From: Amyelois transitella
Taxonomy: Eukaryota > Arthropoda > Insecta > Lepidoptera > Pyralidae
Assembly (NCBI RefSeq): GCF_032362555.1
Contig: NC_083507.1
Span: forward strand, 7,629,001 to 7,693,000
Length of the DNA: 64,000 nt
Reading direction: 5' to 3'
Positions 49,044 through 62,573 of this stretch are shown here, piece by piece (within the stretch, counting starts at the first letter, position 1; each line of letters starts with the position of its first letter). The notes below the pieces were generated by a model. That model searched no databases. It was given only the letters and a program-made list of their open reading frames with translations, and had not been told where the DNA came from. A program made the translations under genes and the position numbers.

Positions 49044-49377
49044 CAGCAAATTTGGAATGTCGGTAGGTATTATAACAATCGTTAAATTGATATACATAAA
49101 TTTTAGGTCAAATTAAGAAACATTTCTATCATCTTTTAAAATACATGAAATTGGTAATATAACTTTCATAATAACTTTCTTGATAAATATTGTGCATGTG
49201 TTTCATAATAACTGCGATAAATTAGTTCAATACGTATTGAAAACGTGTTTAGATTACATTTTAATGCAAGATAAATGGTAACACGTGATATTTGTGCTAG
49301 CACAAGTAGCTATACACTCTAAAGGTTGGGAAATTCATGAACCAATAAAATATGTTTTAACATATTATGAACATTAT

Positions 49378-49475
49378 ATGAAAATCACGCCTCTTTCCTG
49401 TAGAGGTAAGCAGAGACTACATCTTTGCACTTGGCAAGATCTCTACATAAGTACTTTCTTCAGGGGAGCTTCGTA
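49378..49475 (-). mobile_element. LINE 3' end fragment
   Basis: Contains aaatcacgcctctttcctg and gcagagactacatctttgca, the reverse of the LINE tail seen at 35336-35520. Confidence 0.55.
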
Positions 49476-50194
49476 ACTAACGCAATTCAGGATCATTTGT
49501 CCACTCACTCCGTACTCTATTTTAGCATATCATGAATTCATAAAAGTCTTAATTTGTCAGGATAATTGGCACAATACAAACGAGGTTTGACATAAATAAA
49601 CCTTCACTTTAGCACATAGTACGAGTAGTTAAATAATGAGTACTTTTAAAATATAATAGTAATTAAAAAAAATTGTGAAATTGTCGGATATTGACTGCAA
49701 AACTGTATCTTAATTTTATTGAGCCAACGCTGAATCTATTTTTTGCTGATAAAATGATCTTTGTATCCAATAGGTAAAAAAAAGATAAAGGTAATCAATC
49801 CCATTTGAACAACACGTATCTTGCAATCATTTCCATTGTAGTCTACTTGTATGTGATATGCTATCTTGCAAAGAAATATTTTAAATACATTGATATATGC
49901 TGTTACTCCAGTCTAATCAATGTCTTAATTATTTTCGACACTGTCTCTTTATTTTTAACATTACATTAAAAAAAATCCATTTTCGGGGAAGTGCCCTTTC
50001 AAATAGACACCGCCTATTTCTTAGGGTTTTGCGCCAATATTACTTCATCTTTGTTATAACATTTTTTTTTAAAGGATGGGACAGGTAACACTGTTTTGAA
50101 TAGGGTAATTTTTAACAATAGTACTGCAAAATAAAACATTAAAGCTTCCGACCTATTCTCTCTATTGATTTACTTTACGTTACTTACTTCTTGT

Positions 50195-50330
50195 AGGCAG
50201 TGGACTAGCAAAGCAACTTGTCACTATTTGAATCTCGATTCCATCATAAGCCACACAGCTGTACGTGGACTTTCAGTTTATTTTAAGACTGTTGGCTCTG
50301 TCTACCTCGCAAGGATTTTTTCGCAGTAAA
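50195..50330 (+). mobile_element. ccgcaaggg element, 3' half
   Basis: Contains cttgtcactatttgaatctc, gctgtacgtggactttcag and gttggctctgtctacctcgc. Confidence 0.7.
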
Positions 50331-51140
50331 TTTCATCATACCCAAGTCATTGTAATTAGTGATTATTGCGACATAAGGGAGCCTGCATGGACACTAATGG
50401 ACAGTTTGATAAGCCGCTGATAATTCGCTTTCGCTTACCTTGAAATAAATGACGTTGTATTCAGATTGCCAACAGTACCAACTGTCCATATCCGAGCGCC
50501 TTGATCTTTGTTATCGTGTACCAGTGTCTTAGACTACTGTATACATTAGGTTCTGCGCTGGCTTGTAGGCTGTTGTTGGATCCCAACAAATGATTTTATA
50601 TATTGTTTGGAATGGAGTACTCTTGTTTGCGAAAAATACTTAAGGTATTTAATTAAAGCATCCGGTGTCATTGGTTGCTAACGTTTCCGCAGAGTAGTTT
50701 GACTGATTTCTGTTATGTTTTAGGGCCCTATTTTTTGCAAGCGGCATTGTTTTCTAATATTTAACTAAATATTTGACAATTGTCTTTCAAAATATAAACT
50801 TTTCTTTGAATTGAAGAGAATTGAAATTGCTAGAATGGATTCCATTTAAGGATAAACTCGCTTTTGTGTTGGCTACTTTTATTTTGCTCCCAACTTAATT
50901 ACATCAAGTAACAAGTATATGTTGGGCCAATAGACCAATACGCAAGCCAACATTCGGCTAGCGGCTTGTCCAATGTGTACTGTGACCATATGACGTAATT
51001 CGTATTTCTCGATCGCTCTATCAATCTGTCATCTCGGAGGTTGCCCTACGAGACAAGATATGTAAAATAATAAAAGCTCAGAACTGATATTTCCTTAATT
51101 GAAAATAACAGTTTGCGGAGAGCATGGATAATGTGTGTTT

Positions 51141-51391
51141 GACGGCCTCTGTGGCTCAGCGGTAGTACGCTTGTCTGTGACACCGGAGGTCCCGGGTTCG
51201 AATCCCTGTCAGGGCATGATGAGAAAAGAACTTTTTCTGATTGGCCTGGGTCTTGGATGTTTATCTATATAAGTATTTATTATAAAATATAGTATCGTTG
51301 AGTTAGTATCTCGTAACACAAGTTTCGAACTTACTTCGAGGCTAACTTAATCAGTGTAATTTGTCCCGTATATATTTATTTATTTATTCAT
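51141..51391 (+). mobile_element. tRNA-derived SINE, copy 4
   Basis: Full-length copy differing from 7100-7350 at only a few positions over about 250 bases, with a clear ATTT tail. It is one of the youngest insertions in the window. Confidence 0.9.
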
Positions 51392-51839
51392 TTTTGACGA
51401 AAATTGTGCTACGTTATTTGTTGCTGTCTCGTCGTAATTTTTTTATTTATTTATTTAAACTTACGTACAGAATACAAATGTTTACCCTCCTATGTCTACC
51501 CTTCCGGGAAAAAGGCGTCTTTTTATGTACAAATGTAGAGCACAATTGACGGACTGCTAAAAGCATTATCTACCAGTCAACCATTGGGTCTGACGGAGAA
51601 AATGGACGTGACATTAAAATTGTTATTATATTTTCTATGTATTCCTTATTTTGTGTCGGTATATTATACAGATAACTTCCCAATACCTTTCAAGGTCCTA
51701 TCTAATTATAATTTTCACAAATAGATAAAGGGCTTATGTATTTATAGTTAACGAAAAATTGAACCTTAAATTATCGTTATTAGGCAAATGTTATTTGTTG
51801 GTAGTTTTTTCGTGGATTTCACGGAGATTGTTATACATT

Positions 51840-52074
51840 CATATATGTACTTACAACATTTTTATTTACCCTCGTCATGTCTGTACTCTTACAGAGACTT
51901 GCAAAGACTGAAAGGCCACGATCAGCTTTTTGCAATATGGCTTAATGGTAGAATTGAGATTGAAATAGAGACAGATTGCTAGCCCATCGATTAAAAGAAG
52001 ATTCTCAAGTTTATTAGCTTATCCCTTAGTCACCTTTTACGACATCCATAGGAAAGAGATGAAGTTGTCCTATT
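51840..52074 (-). mobile_element. ccgcaaggg element abutting a perfect hairpin
   Basis: Reverse copy with gaattgagattgaaatag, gattgctagcccatcg and ttttacgacatccatagg. Its far end meets the 22-base-arm hairpin at 52075-52122. Confidence 0.72.
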
Positions 52075-52122
52075 TTAAAGTGTTGAGATTAAAATTTGGT
52101 AATTTTAATCTCAACACTTTAA
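52075..52122. repeat. Perfect hairpin with 22-base arms
   Basis: Left arm 52075-52096 and right arm 52101-52122 are exact reverse complements around the loop TGGT. Confidence 0.95.
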
Positions 52123-52626
52123 TAATAAGGTGGTCCTTAGATTAAAATTGGGTTAGTATAAAAAAGAAGGTAGAAGAATGGTGAGTGATAATGACTGATT
52201 TCTATGGCGGTAACATACTATAGTTGAAACATTCACCATCTAACAAGTTCTCAAGTATATAAACATAAAGATCATCTTCTCACACTATTGTTAACTCGCT
52301 GGCCTCTTTCCATCGCCCATTACGTGGGAGTAGGTATGTGAGTAGTTAGCAGTGAGAAAACTGACCGTCAACTTGAAAACGCAAATATTAGAGTTTTTAA
52401 TATTTGTATGACCCACTCAGCACGCTTGAGATCAATGAGCGCTGTTAGTTTATGTAATTGAATTAGGCATCTACATTTTTTTATATTTACACAGCATTAG
52501 GCTGTACATTGCAATCGCCATTGTGGAAATATGGCCCCCTGTTCATACAAGCCAAAATAATGGAGAGGTCGTCAGGTTGCTTGAAGAGCTCGGTAGATTG
52601 ATCGGAGAGAGAAGACTACTACTAGA

Positions 52627-52678
52627 GAAGTACTAGTGTTTAATACAAGGTACAGCTTGTATAAAACACTAGTATTTC
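52627..52678. repeat. Hairpin with 23-base arms
   Basis: Left arm 52627-52649 and right arm 52656-52678 match except at two positions, around a six-base loop. The core is tactagtgttt / aaacactagta. Confidence 0.88.
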
Positions 52679-53224
52679 ACTAAGCATTACTCCATAAAAA
52701 ATGCATACAGTAGTTTTTGTCAGTTCCTGTGCCAGAAATCATTAAAATCGATCTACTTAGATGTCAATTAAGGTTATTCGTTACAAACAAAAAACAAATC
52801 ATTTCTTCTTCTAAAAATACCTACCTACCTACGTAACTAGCTAAGGTACCTAAGGTTTTGTAAAACGATTATACATCTCTACATGACCTTATCTAAGCGA
52901 AACCTTTACAGAAGTTCACAAATCACGCCTACACATTTATTCCCACTTGTTGACATTCTATAGAGTATGCTATGTAGTAAATTTTATAGGTCACGACGAG
53001 TCACGGGTTTTAGCTCTAGCGGTGACGTCATTTAAATTATACCAATACAGTAATATGGTTTTTCTGTAATTTCTTTATGCATTGCTTAGTAATTTGATCA
53101 CAACTGCAGCCAATGATCACATAACATTCTTGTTATATCTTTCATTAAGAAAAAAAAAATAAACCTATTGTCCGAGAAGAGCTATTAGTGCTTTTGTCCC
53201 AATTGTTTAATTCGTGCGTAGTCG

Positions 53225-54013
53225 TGTGGCGGGGTCACACCAGTGTTGCATAAGTGGGTGCATCTGCTTGACATTTGAATCGACCCCGAATCCGAATAGA
53301 AACTGTGTCACGAATGAACGCGAGCGGGTACCGGCGCCGGCCGGTGTCGCGAGGTGCGTTGTGCAATCCCGTTAGTGCTCCACGTGCGCTCCGCCGCGCC
53401 TCAATGTCGCCCGTGGGCGGCCCGCCCGTGCCCGCCCGCCCCACACCACCAGAAACGCTCGCTCGCTCAAAATAGCGAGTACGCCCGAACTTCCACTAAT
53501 CGGCGAGCGCGCCCGAACGCACCTCTCTCGCTTCCACTCTCCAATCATTCAAGACACCTCTCGCTCGCGCGAACAGCTGAGTATATCAAAACAAAGAAAT
53601 GAGACGGGCTGTCGCCGGTCCCGCTCGCCGGCCGGCCGGTGCCGCCGGTCGCTCACGCACTCCAGTTCTCGTTTGAACCGCGTCTGTTAAGGTCGTTCGC
53701 AGCGAGCTGCCGTGCGAAGTTTACTATCGCGAAAGGATTTTCCTTTGTCCCGAACCTCGAGGACCCTGCCCTCGTATTATGTTTCCGCGTGAGAGCTGCA
53801 ACCAGCCCCGGCCTACTGAGGAGCCGGACCGCGTGCAGCGCATTCAATCACGTCGAAATTTCCGCAGTTTTCCCAAATTCTGTGACGGCTATCCCGCGAA
53901 ACGCGTACGCCGGGCAATTTGAAGTTTTTTTTTGTGAACGTGTGAGAAAGTAGAGCGGGCCACCGGACACCGGCCCGAGAGTGTGACAAGTAAGAGTACG
54001 GACTGTGAGCATC
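53225..54013 (+). promoter_or_regulatory. CpG-rich promoter / 5' UTR of the Glut4EF-like gene
   Basis: About 790 bases of CpG-dense sequence stand directly before the ATG at 54014, in sharp contrast to the AT-rich DNA on either side. A perfect CRE palindrome TGACGTCA lies at 53023-53030, about 200 bases upstream of the island. Open frames on both strands here are composition artefacts. I could not fix a transcription start; it is probably inside the island and the leader probably continues to the ATG without an intron. Confidence 0.55.
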
Positions 54014-54388
54014 ATGTCGACGGGGAAGCGGCTAGCGAAGAGGTCCATCATAGGGACGCGCGTCGCCGCGCTTGGTGACGACGGGCTGTACTATTCGGGG
54101 ATGATCCAGGAGGTGAAGACGCCGTCCTCGTTTCCGGAGAACAATAACTGTATAAACTTGACCCCGAATACGCGGTACACAGTGCGTTTTGATGGTGTGA
54201 AGAGTACGCGGGAGTACCGGGACGCGGAGCTGATCGGGCCGGGCTTCCGCGGCATGGCGGGCGTGCGGCTGCGGCCGGGCCAGCGCGTCTACCTCACCCA
54301 CAACGGCCGCGAGGTGCGCGCCGACGTGCTCAGCCACGACCACCACTCTGATGAGCTGAAGGTGCAGGTTCACACACCCGCCACTGAG
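54014..54388 (+). CDS. Glut4EF: First coding exon of a Glut4EF / ZNF395-ZNF704-like transcription factor (5' partial gene)
   Basis: Encodes 125 residues starting MSTGKRLAKRSIIGTRV. The start is ATG at 54014 rather than the in-frame GTG at 54005. The block GKRLAKRSIIGTRV resembles the N-terminus of human ZNF395 and of insect Glut4EF (glucose transporter 4 enhancer factor). The later block RPGQRVYLTHNGREVRADV matches the Tudor-like PGQKVY...GGQE segment of ZNF395 (family knowledge, by recall). Zinc finger and C-terminal CR domains would be on exons beyond this window. The exon most likely ends at 54388 (GAG before gttggt); a donor four bases later at 54392 is also possible. Base composition is GC-rich, unlike the flanking AT-rich DNA, and the exon follows a long CpG-rich leader. 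No second coding exon is recognisable in the following 9.6 kb, so the first intron runs off the window. A generic DNA-binding protein of the same family cannot be excluded. Confidence 0.72.
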
Positions 54389-57289
54389 GTTGGTACTCAC
54401 ATCAATACATGTTTAGAAGTTTGTCTCTACCATAGAGATATGAAAAATGCAATTTTCATTGCAAAGGTCTCTACAATATTATTTAACTGGAATAAAATAA
54501 TAATGTCCCAAAAATGTTATGAATTTGCCTTTGCCTTAACATCATCAACATAAATGAGAATCATGGACATCGTCGTTAGGAAAATATTTTATCTACATTA
54601 TCGAAAAAGAAATAGAGCGCCCTTAGAAAAGACATCAACGGTACGGTAGCTGCGAAGACGTTAGAATCCGGTTCGGTTGATTACCACGGAATATAATGGG
54701 CAGTGGCATATGTAGTCGGAGGCCTGCGTAGACAAAGGTTTATGGTGCATACGGGGATGCGGTGCGGTGCGGGGAGAGGGTGACATGCGCGTGCACCGAG
54801 CTATTGACCCCGCCTCCACGTGCAACGCGCGCCGGCTCCCGATACCGAGTGCATCTTTAATCTTATCTCTTGCAAACCTCCTGTATACAACAGATTTAAA
54901 AATGAAAAAAAAGCTTCTGAGTTTGAAATAATGTTGTTTCTATGTCAAACACAAAGACCGGAGATAACACCGAAAAAATCTGTTTAAATGCTTTCTTCCT
55001 TGCAACAAAGAATTGGGTGGAACAGGTAGACCAGCCGGGGCATCGTCAATGAATGTATTCACACTCAATAATAAAAAAAAAATAACCGAATAAAGAAATG
55101 ATGTTTCAGTTGTTTTTTCCAGTAAACTGCAAGTCAATAACAACATAATTAACACTTACTATAATTTGATAAATATTTTTGTTTATTGTGCCTGCGGACT
55201 TATAAGTTATCGTCTTACATCGTTTGCCAGTTAAATGATTCTCCGTGTAAGTGTATATATCATAGTTACCAATCAACGAACTAGTATGACTTGGTTTGCT
55301 CCTAATCTTGTTTTAAATTATATGATAATGCGAATCGATCCCAGTACGAATGTTAATGTGAAGGACGATGTTATCGCGTTGATAATAAGCCAATCTTAAT
55401 TCTATCCACAACACTGAATTGGATATCATACTCAATATATTTTTGTATTGCGATATTATAAAATAAGCGCTACCTGCGCGAAAATGCGTAATATTTTTGA
55501 AGCAAATCATTCAGCCAGTGACTTGATAAATTATTTAATCAGCGACATGTTTACCACGCATTCAAAATTATTAATAACTTTACGCTCCATTTTAGAGATT
55601 TGACTTTATTTACTCGCAATCCAAAAACTTTCTTATTTGAAAAATATTACTAATTTAAAATATTCAAGGTCTACTCTTTGGAAAATTTACATTTCACAAT
55701 ATTTGCGAACAACAAAATTTTCATTCTACAAAAAATGCTAACAGAAGCCCTTCAGAGATTTGTATTGTAAAACTTTTCAGTACGTAATAATTCCTTTGCC
55801 CAGAACAAAGTAAACAGTCAAACTGGGAAAGTTATCCCAACTTTGACGTCGTTAAACGTAGCAAGCTACGATACACTCGTAGCATGAGTCGTAGACGATA
55901 AAATATTAATTATTTTGTATAAAAATTCCTGAAAATTTTTCTATTTTTGTTCATTTCTGGATACTTTAGGCACATCAAATTAAAACCTACTTTCGGAGGT
56001 TATAATATGCTACGCACGACTGCGCCTCCCGCTACGACATGCATGCGCTAAATCGCCGAATTCGGACGAACCGTTATAAGTATACGCATACAAAACCAGC
56101 TAAATAACAGCTAGGTAGTTAAGATACCTCATTCATATGTTATTTATTATCACATAAGGTGGCACATTCTAACACAGAAAAAAGAAAACAAAACCTATTA
56201 CATCAAAAGACGAGTTTGTCTATTGTGTAACTCAAATATGATTCAAAGATAATTAGTGTTCACGCACTCTGCGGCATCAAAGTAATAAAAACTCGTATAG
56301 CAAGTAGCTCAAAACCAGTCTTGTATCTGAGCGTTAACAATAAAAAGTGCAAGATACAAAGTTCCCTTAACTAGGTTTGTAATTAGCTGTATCTGGCAAT
56401 AAATCGGCCTCGTAAACAAGTAGAGCGATCGCAGTAAGAGTGCCGGCCGGCGCGCGGCGTGCCAACTAATGCGTCATCCGCGCACCTTGTCACAAGATAA
56501 AGAAACTATAGACTTACCTACTCTCTCATATATCCCGCCTTTATTCTTAATGGATGGTAGACAGAGCAAATAATAACGTTTTTCAAGAGCTAAAGTCTAA
56601 TAGATGGCTTAATGATCTGAACTTAAATAATAACAGCTAGCCACTGCTAGCTAGCTAGCCCATGGAATGATCATTTAATAAACCTTATTGCCCTGATTAC
56701 TCTTTTATATATTACAAAAAAATTGTTCTGCGTCTCAGTCAAAATCAAAATAGATACCTACATACCTGTAGAAAGAGTTAAAATTAAATGAAATCTTCTG
56801 TAAATTAAAATAAAAGAGCGCGGCTCATATTGTTTTATCATATTCTCTTTCTATTTGTTAAATTAGTTTGACTAGTAACCAATAAGTAGACTTGCCTCAT
56901 TTTGTACGGGGAGCAATAAATTTTCCAAGGATTAACCTTCATTTGTACAAGTTGTTCACTTATCTTGTTATAACGATATTATAGAACAATGCACTCGCGT
57001 GATACGCAATTGTAATTTAAAAGACACAGAAGTAGTAGTTTATTGATTTTTAATAACCTGTTTTGAACTTAAATATATAAGCATTAACATTGTGTAAAAA
57101 TAACTTATTATGACAAATCTAACTTTAAAATAAGATGGAATGAGGGATTCTTTTCGCAGACAACTATTTGATTCTTGATCTCGTTTGGATATAACATATA
57201 TAATGATCTGATCTCTGCCGACCACTTCGAGAAAAGAAGTGATTTTATGTTTTTTTTTATATTATACTAAATATAGTATTGGAATCGCT

Positions 57290-57420
57290 CGATGACACAA
57301 TGAGGAAGAGGCGCGCGCGCTGCGTGTGCAGTGACGAAGGCGATACATGCATGACGCGGTGCGCCTGCGCAGCGAACACGCGCCGCACGACATTTCATGA
57401 CACCCGCCGCTTTTCTAATC
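57290..57420. promoter_or_regulatory. CpG-rich intronic patch with NRF1/Ewg-like site
   Basis: Contains TGCGCCTGCGCA at 57360-57371, the same 12-mer as at 9734-9745, within gcgcgcgctgcgtgtg-rich DNA. Candidate enhancer or alternative promoter of the Glut4EF-like gene. Confidence 0.3.
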
Positions 57421-58359
57421 GTGAATACCTACTAGTGTTGACATGGTCTATAAACTTTTATAGTCATTTAAAGTAGCTATTACCTATATAAGTATTTTAT
57501 ATAACCCAATAACTTGCATGTCGTGTTCTCAAAGGTTTTTCTTATCATATAAGAGGTGCGTATTAAATTATTTAATTGTGATTCAAAATAACATGTTTTT
57601 AAAACACGTCATACATAAAGCTGTTTCTTCATTGTAACAATCTGACGACAGAAATCGAAACGGCACCGCTGCGCACTTGTTTACATTTTCAGGCGACTAA
57701 TATACTTTACAGTGATACAAAATAAAACCAGTTATAATGTGCGTAGTCTCTACTATTTGCGTCATACGCTGATAGAGCGCGCCATCAAAACAAGTTTAAT
57801 GATAACAAGCAAACAAATAGCACGCTTCGGTGTAAGGTTTTTTGTCAACGCGGCTACTACAACAACAAAATGATGTCAGACTTCAGGATAATACTAGTAC
57901 AGGGTAAATCCTGTGCTCGGAAAGGCCCATTTCAAGCAAGTATCAAAATGACGCGGTATTTCCCTGCTCACATATCGTCATGTAATTTACGGCGAGCGTC
58001 GAGCAGCGCATGCCATGCTGACGCTACGCGGAATCAATCAAACCAGCGCTGAGTCACACTTGTGCGGCGAGCGCGAGCCGGCCGGCGGACGATCGTAAAC
58101 AACATACATTTTCTGACACTCCAAGCTAAATCATCACGTATTACGTAATATTTAAAAAAGTTTACATTAGCGCGCAGTAATATGAAAGATCGACATTATC
58201 TGTTTAGCAACCTACTTAATAAAATATTGCTAGCACTTTAGCGGCGATGCAAATTTAATTTCGAAAATGGAATTAATATTGCTACACACTCAATTTTAAA
58301 TGCATCTCTCAGTAAACGAGTCAGCGGCTAAAATATGTCAGGCAAAAAGATATAAAAAT

Positions 58360-58790
58360 AAAGAGTGCTCGGCCGAGAAATAAGGTCACCGACAGGCCCG
58401 GAACCGAGTAACGGTATTCGTTACAAAATCGCGTCAAGAATTATTTTCACGTGCGCGGCGTCGGTGGACCGTTAGCGCGGCTAACAGCGACTAACCCGAC
58501 CGGCTCGGAAGTGGGCCACGAGAAGACGATCACTGTTATGTCCGTGACGACACAGCCAGCGAATAATACAATGAGATGCTCAAACCACGATTAAAATCGC
58601 AGGTATATAAACTAATACTTGAGTGTACTTGAGTGTTACGCAAGCAGTGATTTCCCCTACACCGGTTGCCGGTGACTATCAGAGGCGCGGGCGCAGCTCG
58701 TAAACGGAACGACTCAATTCGACGCGGACGCAGAGAACGCGAGTTGAGTGTGAAAGTGCCACTCGCACCTGTTGTCCATTGCAGTAACAG
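58360..58790. promoter_or_regulatory. GC-rich patch in the Glut4EF-like first intron
   Basis: CpG-rich stretches (tgcgcggcgtcggtggaccg and aggcgcgggcgcagctcg) separated from similar patches at 54640-54850, 57980-58100, 61740-61800, 62170-62640 and 63060-63200 by AT-rich DNA. No coding exon is recognised; regulatory patches in a developmental-type intron are the likeliest reading. Confidence 0.25.
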
Positions 58791-61700
58791 ATTCACTTGT
58801 TTCACCACAACACTACATTTGTTACACCTGAACAATGATACTTTAAACAATGCGACGTCATTATTTCAAAAATAATATTAACAATGTCTCTTTTCATTTA
58901 AAAACTAACGAATGTTTATTACCATAATACAGTCTTAATTTACATTACATTAGTTACTAGTTGCCGTTATTTGTAAATGTAAACATATTTCACCTTGTGA
59001 AAAAATGTCATTTGATTCGTAGATCTTATATGTCAATCAGTACGAAAATAACTTTTATCATTTGCGTTGGTTTTAACATTAATAGTAGAAGCCAACAAAC
59101 ATGTTTTGACTGAAATCTTTTTTTAATCGCAGTACCTATTTGCATGCGAATATTTCCTTGACACTGAAAGAAAAGTATCGCTGGCGCACGATACCTGTAT
59201 CACGGAGCTACAAGCATAAGCACTCGTAATTTACACGTAGTGATTAATATCGCATTAGTTAAATAGCAGGCGAAAGCAGTTACGATACTAAAGCAAATTG
59301 CGTTTTCCAGATTTTCCAGTCCAATCGGTATTTTTTTCGATGGAACGAAGACACTTACGCTCATGGCGGCTATCGTTGCGTGGAGTTGTTGCGTGCCAGA
59401 CGCAAATTTCACTTAATGTACTCTACCAAGTTAGCTTAAATTGCTAGAAAATGACAAAATTTCCTTATCCTTAATTAAAGTTTATGGTACATAATTATGA
59501 CTCACTAACAATTGGAAGCATGTTTAACAAAATTTAACACCGAAAATAAAACTATTAAATTTTTTTTCACGCTCCATGTTAAAAACCAATAGTAATTATG
59601 TTTTATAGCGGCATCGACTAGCATTCTTTACGGTTTATAAGAAAGTCATAAAAATATATTAGGCAGAGATTACCCTGTCCGAGTAGTAATAGCCGTTACT
59701 ACGTTACAAGTGTGCCACTGATCATACAATTTACAAGTTTCTCCTTCTACAATTTCCACTCATAAGTACGTGATTTTTTTTGTGAATGCGAGCAGCGATG
59801 GCGGACGGAACTGGCAGGCTAGCGATTGCCATTGGCGCTCCAGTCATGGGAAGAGAAAATGCACGCACTCGCTTGCGCAGACGCAATTTGCACTCTCATC
59901 GTCGCTATACAATTAGCTGAATATGTACCGGCTCCAGATATGACAACGTAATTAAATTATTTCCAGTGTCCTAGATAACTAATAGTGTTTAAAAACACAA
60001 TTCTCCGTTTTAAAATAGAAATTAAAAGCATTTTAGTAACGAGATATTAGAAGTATTCGTGACACATCGCCTAGTGACACGGATTCTAAATGAACCAAGG
60101 TTGATAAGATAAACCTCGAGATTTGTTGGTACAAGGCAACATAAGGGCGCTCCGAGACCGAGGAATGGCATTCGATCATGCCGTGAACGGAATCCAAACG
60201 CACCCAGAGCTATTATGAAAATTAATAACGAATACGTTACACAAAATATGAATAATTCATGCAAAATATTGACTAAAGTTGCATGTCGGCAGTCAAGGAG
60301 AGCACTTCAAATCGTCTAAAATTACGGATAATGATGCCTCGTTATTTATTCTGTATGTTTAAATTGATATCAAATTATTGTGGGTTTAATTAAAAAATAT
60401 TAATTGATAACACACCTAGTTAAAGATAATAATAATACGTTAGCTAAAATAAAAATTTTGTAACGGAACATTTCTAACACTTGGAACTTGAAAATAATGC
60501 AGTATTTATTCAGTTGTTTCGATTTTTTTGATTTTTATATAATTTCAATAATTCAAAAATGCCCAATACTAAAGCATTTATAATAAATTAAATATAGCTT
60601 GTATAATGCCCATTTAAAATAGTCCGTCTAATGTATTCGAGTTTGACCTAAATTGCACGACGCTACGAGATGACTGACCATTTAATGTAATGGTGTCAAA
60701 AAACCGTTAGAAGTTGTTTAATATTATTTGGATTTCCGTGGTTTAGAGCATAGATAAGATTGTTTAGGTTTTGATTATCAAATTCTATTAGGTTGTGTAT
60801 AGTACCCGCTCGACTTGTTCAAATTCAAATTACCTCTGATCTATATAGGTGCACATAATGCATTTTGTTAATCAATGAACTCTTCCGTAACTGCAATTGA
60901 TACATATAACCAAAATTACTGGGCATAAAAACTGAATATTGGCAGTAGAATTATTGAGGAGACCAAAACTGGTAATTGAACATAAGAAATCATGGAAAAA
61001 GGCTAGTTTAACTATAATTGTGTTAGATTGTGAAGCTCTCTAGATAGACCTTGATATATTTTTGCCGAGAGCATAGCAGTAGTCCTCCCACAAGCCGGCG
61101 AAGGCAAGGTCGGCCCTTTGTGGGTGACCTCATTGCTCTCGCCTTGAAATAGTTAAACGATTGAATACCTCTTATTTTAACAGTTGGTGGAACAAAGTAT
61201 GAATATGTATTCTTATTCGAATAAGAAATAATAATCGAAATCTCTGAACTTAACAATCATCCCTTAAATTGAATATCGAAATTGTTTTGAAATTTGAATG
61301 TTAGTGTGGAAATGAGATAACTGCTTTGGTTCTTGGCATAACGCTTCGTCTCTGAGTCAGCACGATAAAATTACTCGTACGGTTTGAGTCCAAGCTAACA
61401 GTAACAAAGACGACCGTTACCACGCGTGGGCCGCTGTCACACATTACAACACTCGCTACGCCAAAACATCCTTCCTGTTTAAATCGTAGACGGCATTCAA
61501 CAAAACATTGACGCTTCAGAACAATGATGGTTACGTGTAACTATTAACTTTGTTCGAAAGCGAAGGTCGTTCTATTCTGTAGAAGTAGTCGAGATGACAA
61601 TGGTATAAAACATGAAGACGACATATGGTCCAAAGACTACAGTGCAAATTACCACATCTAGCTCATTCAGTAAATGTCTCACATGCAAATGCGCCTAGTT

Positions 61701-62573
61701 AAGATGTGTGATGTGTGTGTGAAGAGCGAGTCGTATAATTGCAAGCGTAGCGACCAGAGGGGCGCGGGCCGCGGCCGCCCCGGCCCGGTGACCCACTGAC
61801 CCAGAATCGCTGATATTGAACCAGCGACGACGCATAGCCCGTATTCGAAACTCGACCTCCACTTGTGTTTTCCTTGTGTTCTCTTTATCCGTAATTAACA
61901 GACTCAATTCGCGGATTAAACCTTTCATTCGTTTTCCAGGAAAACATTTATTACGTTTTGTTAAGTTTGAATCGAGGATGTTTGGTTAATCCTGCTTTAC
62001 TGCCAACCCAATTTCAATCTGATTTATTTTATTGGGTAATTTTGGGAATGAATAAGAAATTTAATAAGCTTTCGAGAAATTACCTTACTACCTACCGATG
62101 GACAAAGTGTATGTTTTGTATCATCGAGCATGGTGTGTGCGTATATCACACGATACGATGTGTGGGGCAATGTGAACAGGTTCCCGTATCCGTTATCAAC
62201 CGGCAAGCCGGGGTGCGGCGGGTCGGATTCTGTTTTTGGGTCAGGCTGGGTCATGACGCCTGCGTGCTGTTCTCTCGCGCCCTCTGACACATTTACTATT
62301 ATTTCGATATCTAAGAATAGAGAGGCGACTACGCCAGCAAACATCTCAAGGTGAAACGCTCACTTTTCTAAGCGTCGCACGTAAACGATGCGATTATGGC
62401 ATCACGGCGGGTGTAGTGTCGAAACGTCGAGCACGCGTCCTTGTGCAGATTTCACGTTCAATTACGTAATACCAACGCCGGCAATTTTATTTACGTGCAA
62501 CAGAGCTACGACGAATGCTACGCGCCGCCTACACGCCGCCCGCGCTTGCTCCCAGTTCGTAGCATTTTCCCCG

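Larger units (their letters stand above)
44865..53224. other. Intergenic interval between tRNA-Ala and the Glut4EF-like promoter
   Basis: Holds SINE copies 3 and 4, the second-type SINE at 48873, ccgcaaggg elements and two hairpins. An open frame at 45622-45933 starts in a repeat; its second part is unrecognised. Confidence 0.5.

Noticed and set aside
53235-53953. Open frames in the Glut4EF 5' region
   Set aside because: Same composition effect, and the leader lies before a well-supported start.
54032-54400. 122-codon minus-strand frame
   Set aside because: Antisense shadow of the first coding exon of the Glut4EF-like gene.
61695-61928. 77-codon minus-strand frame with ATG
   Set aside because: Reads partly protein-like, but sits across a short GC-rich patch with no splice or homology support.
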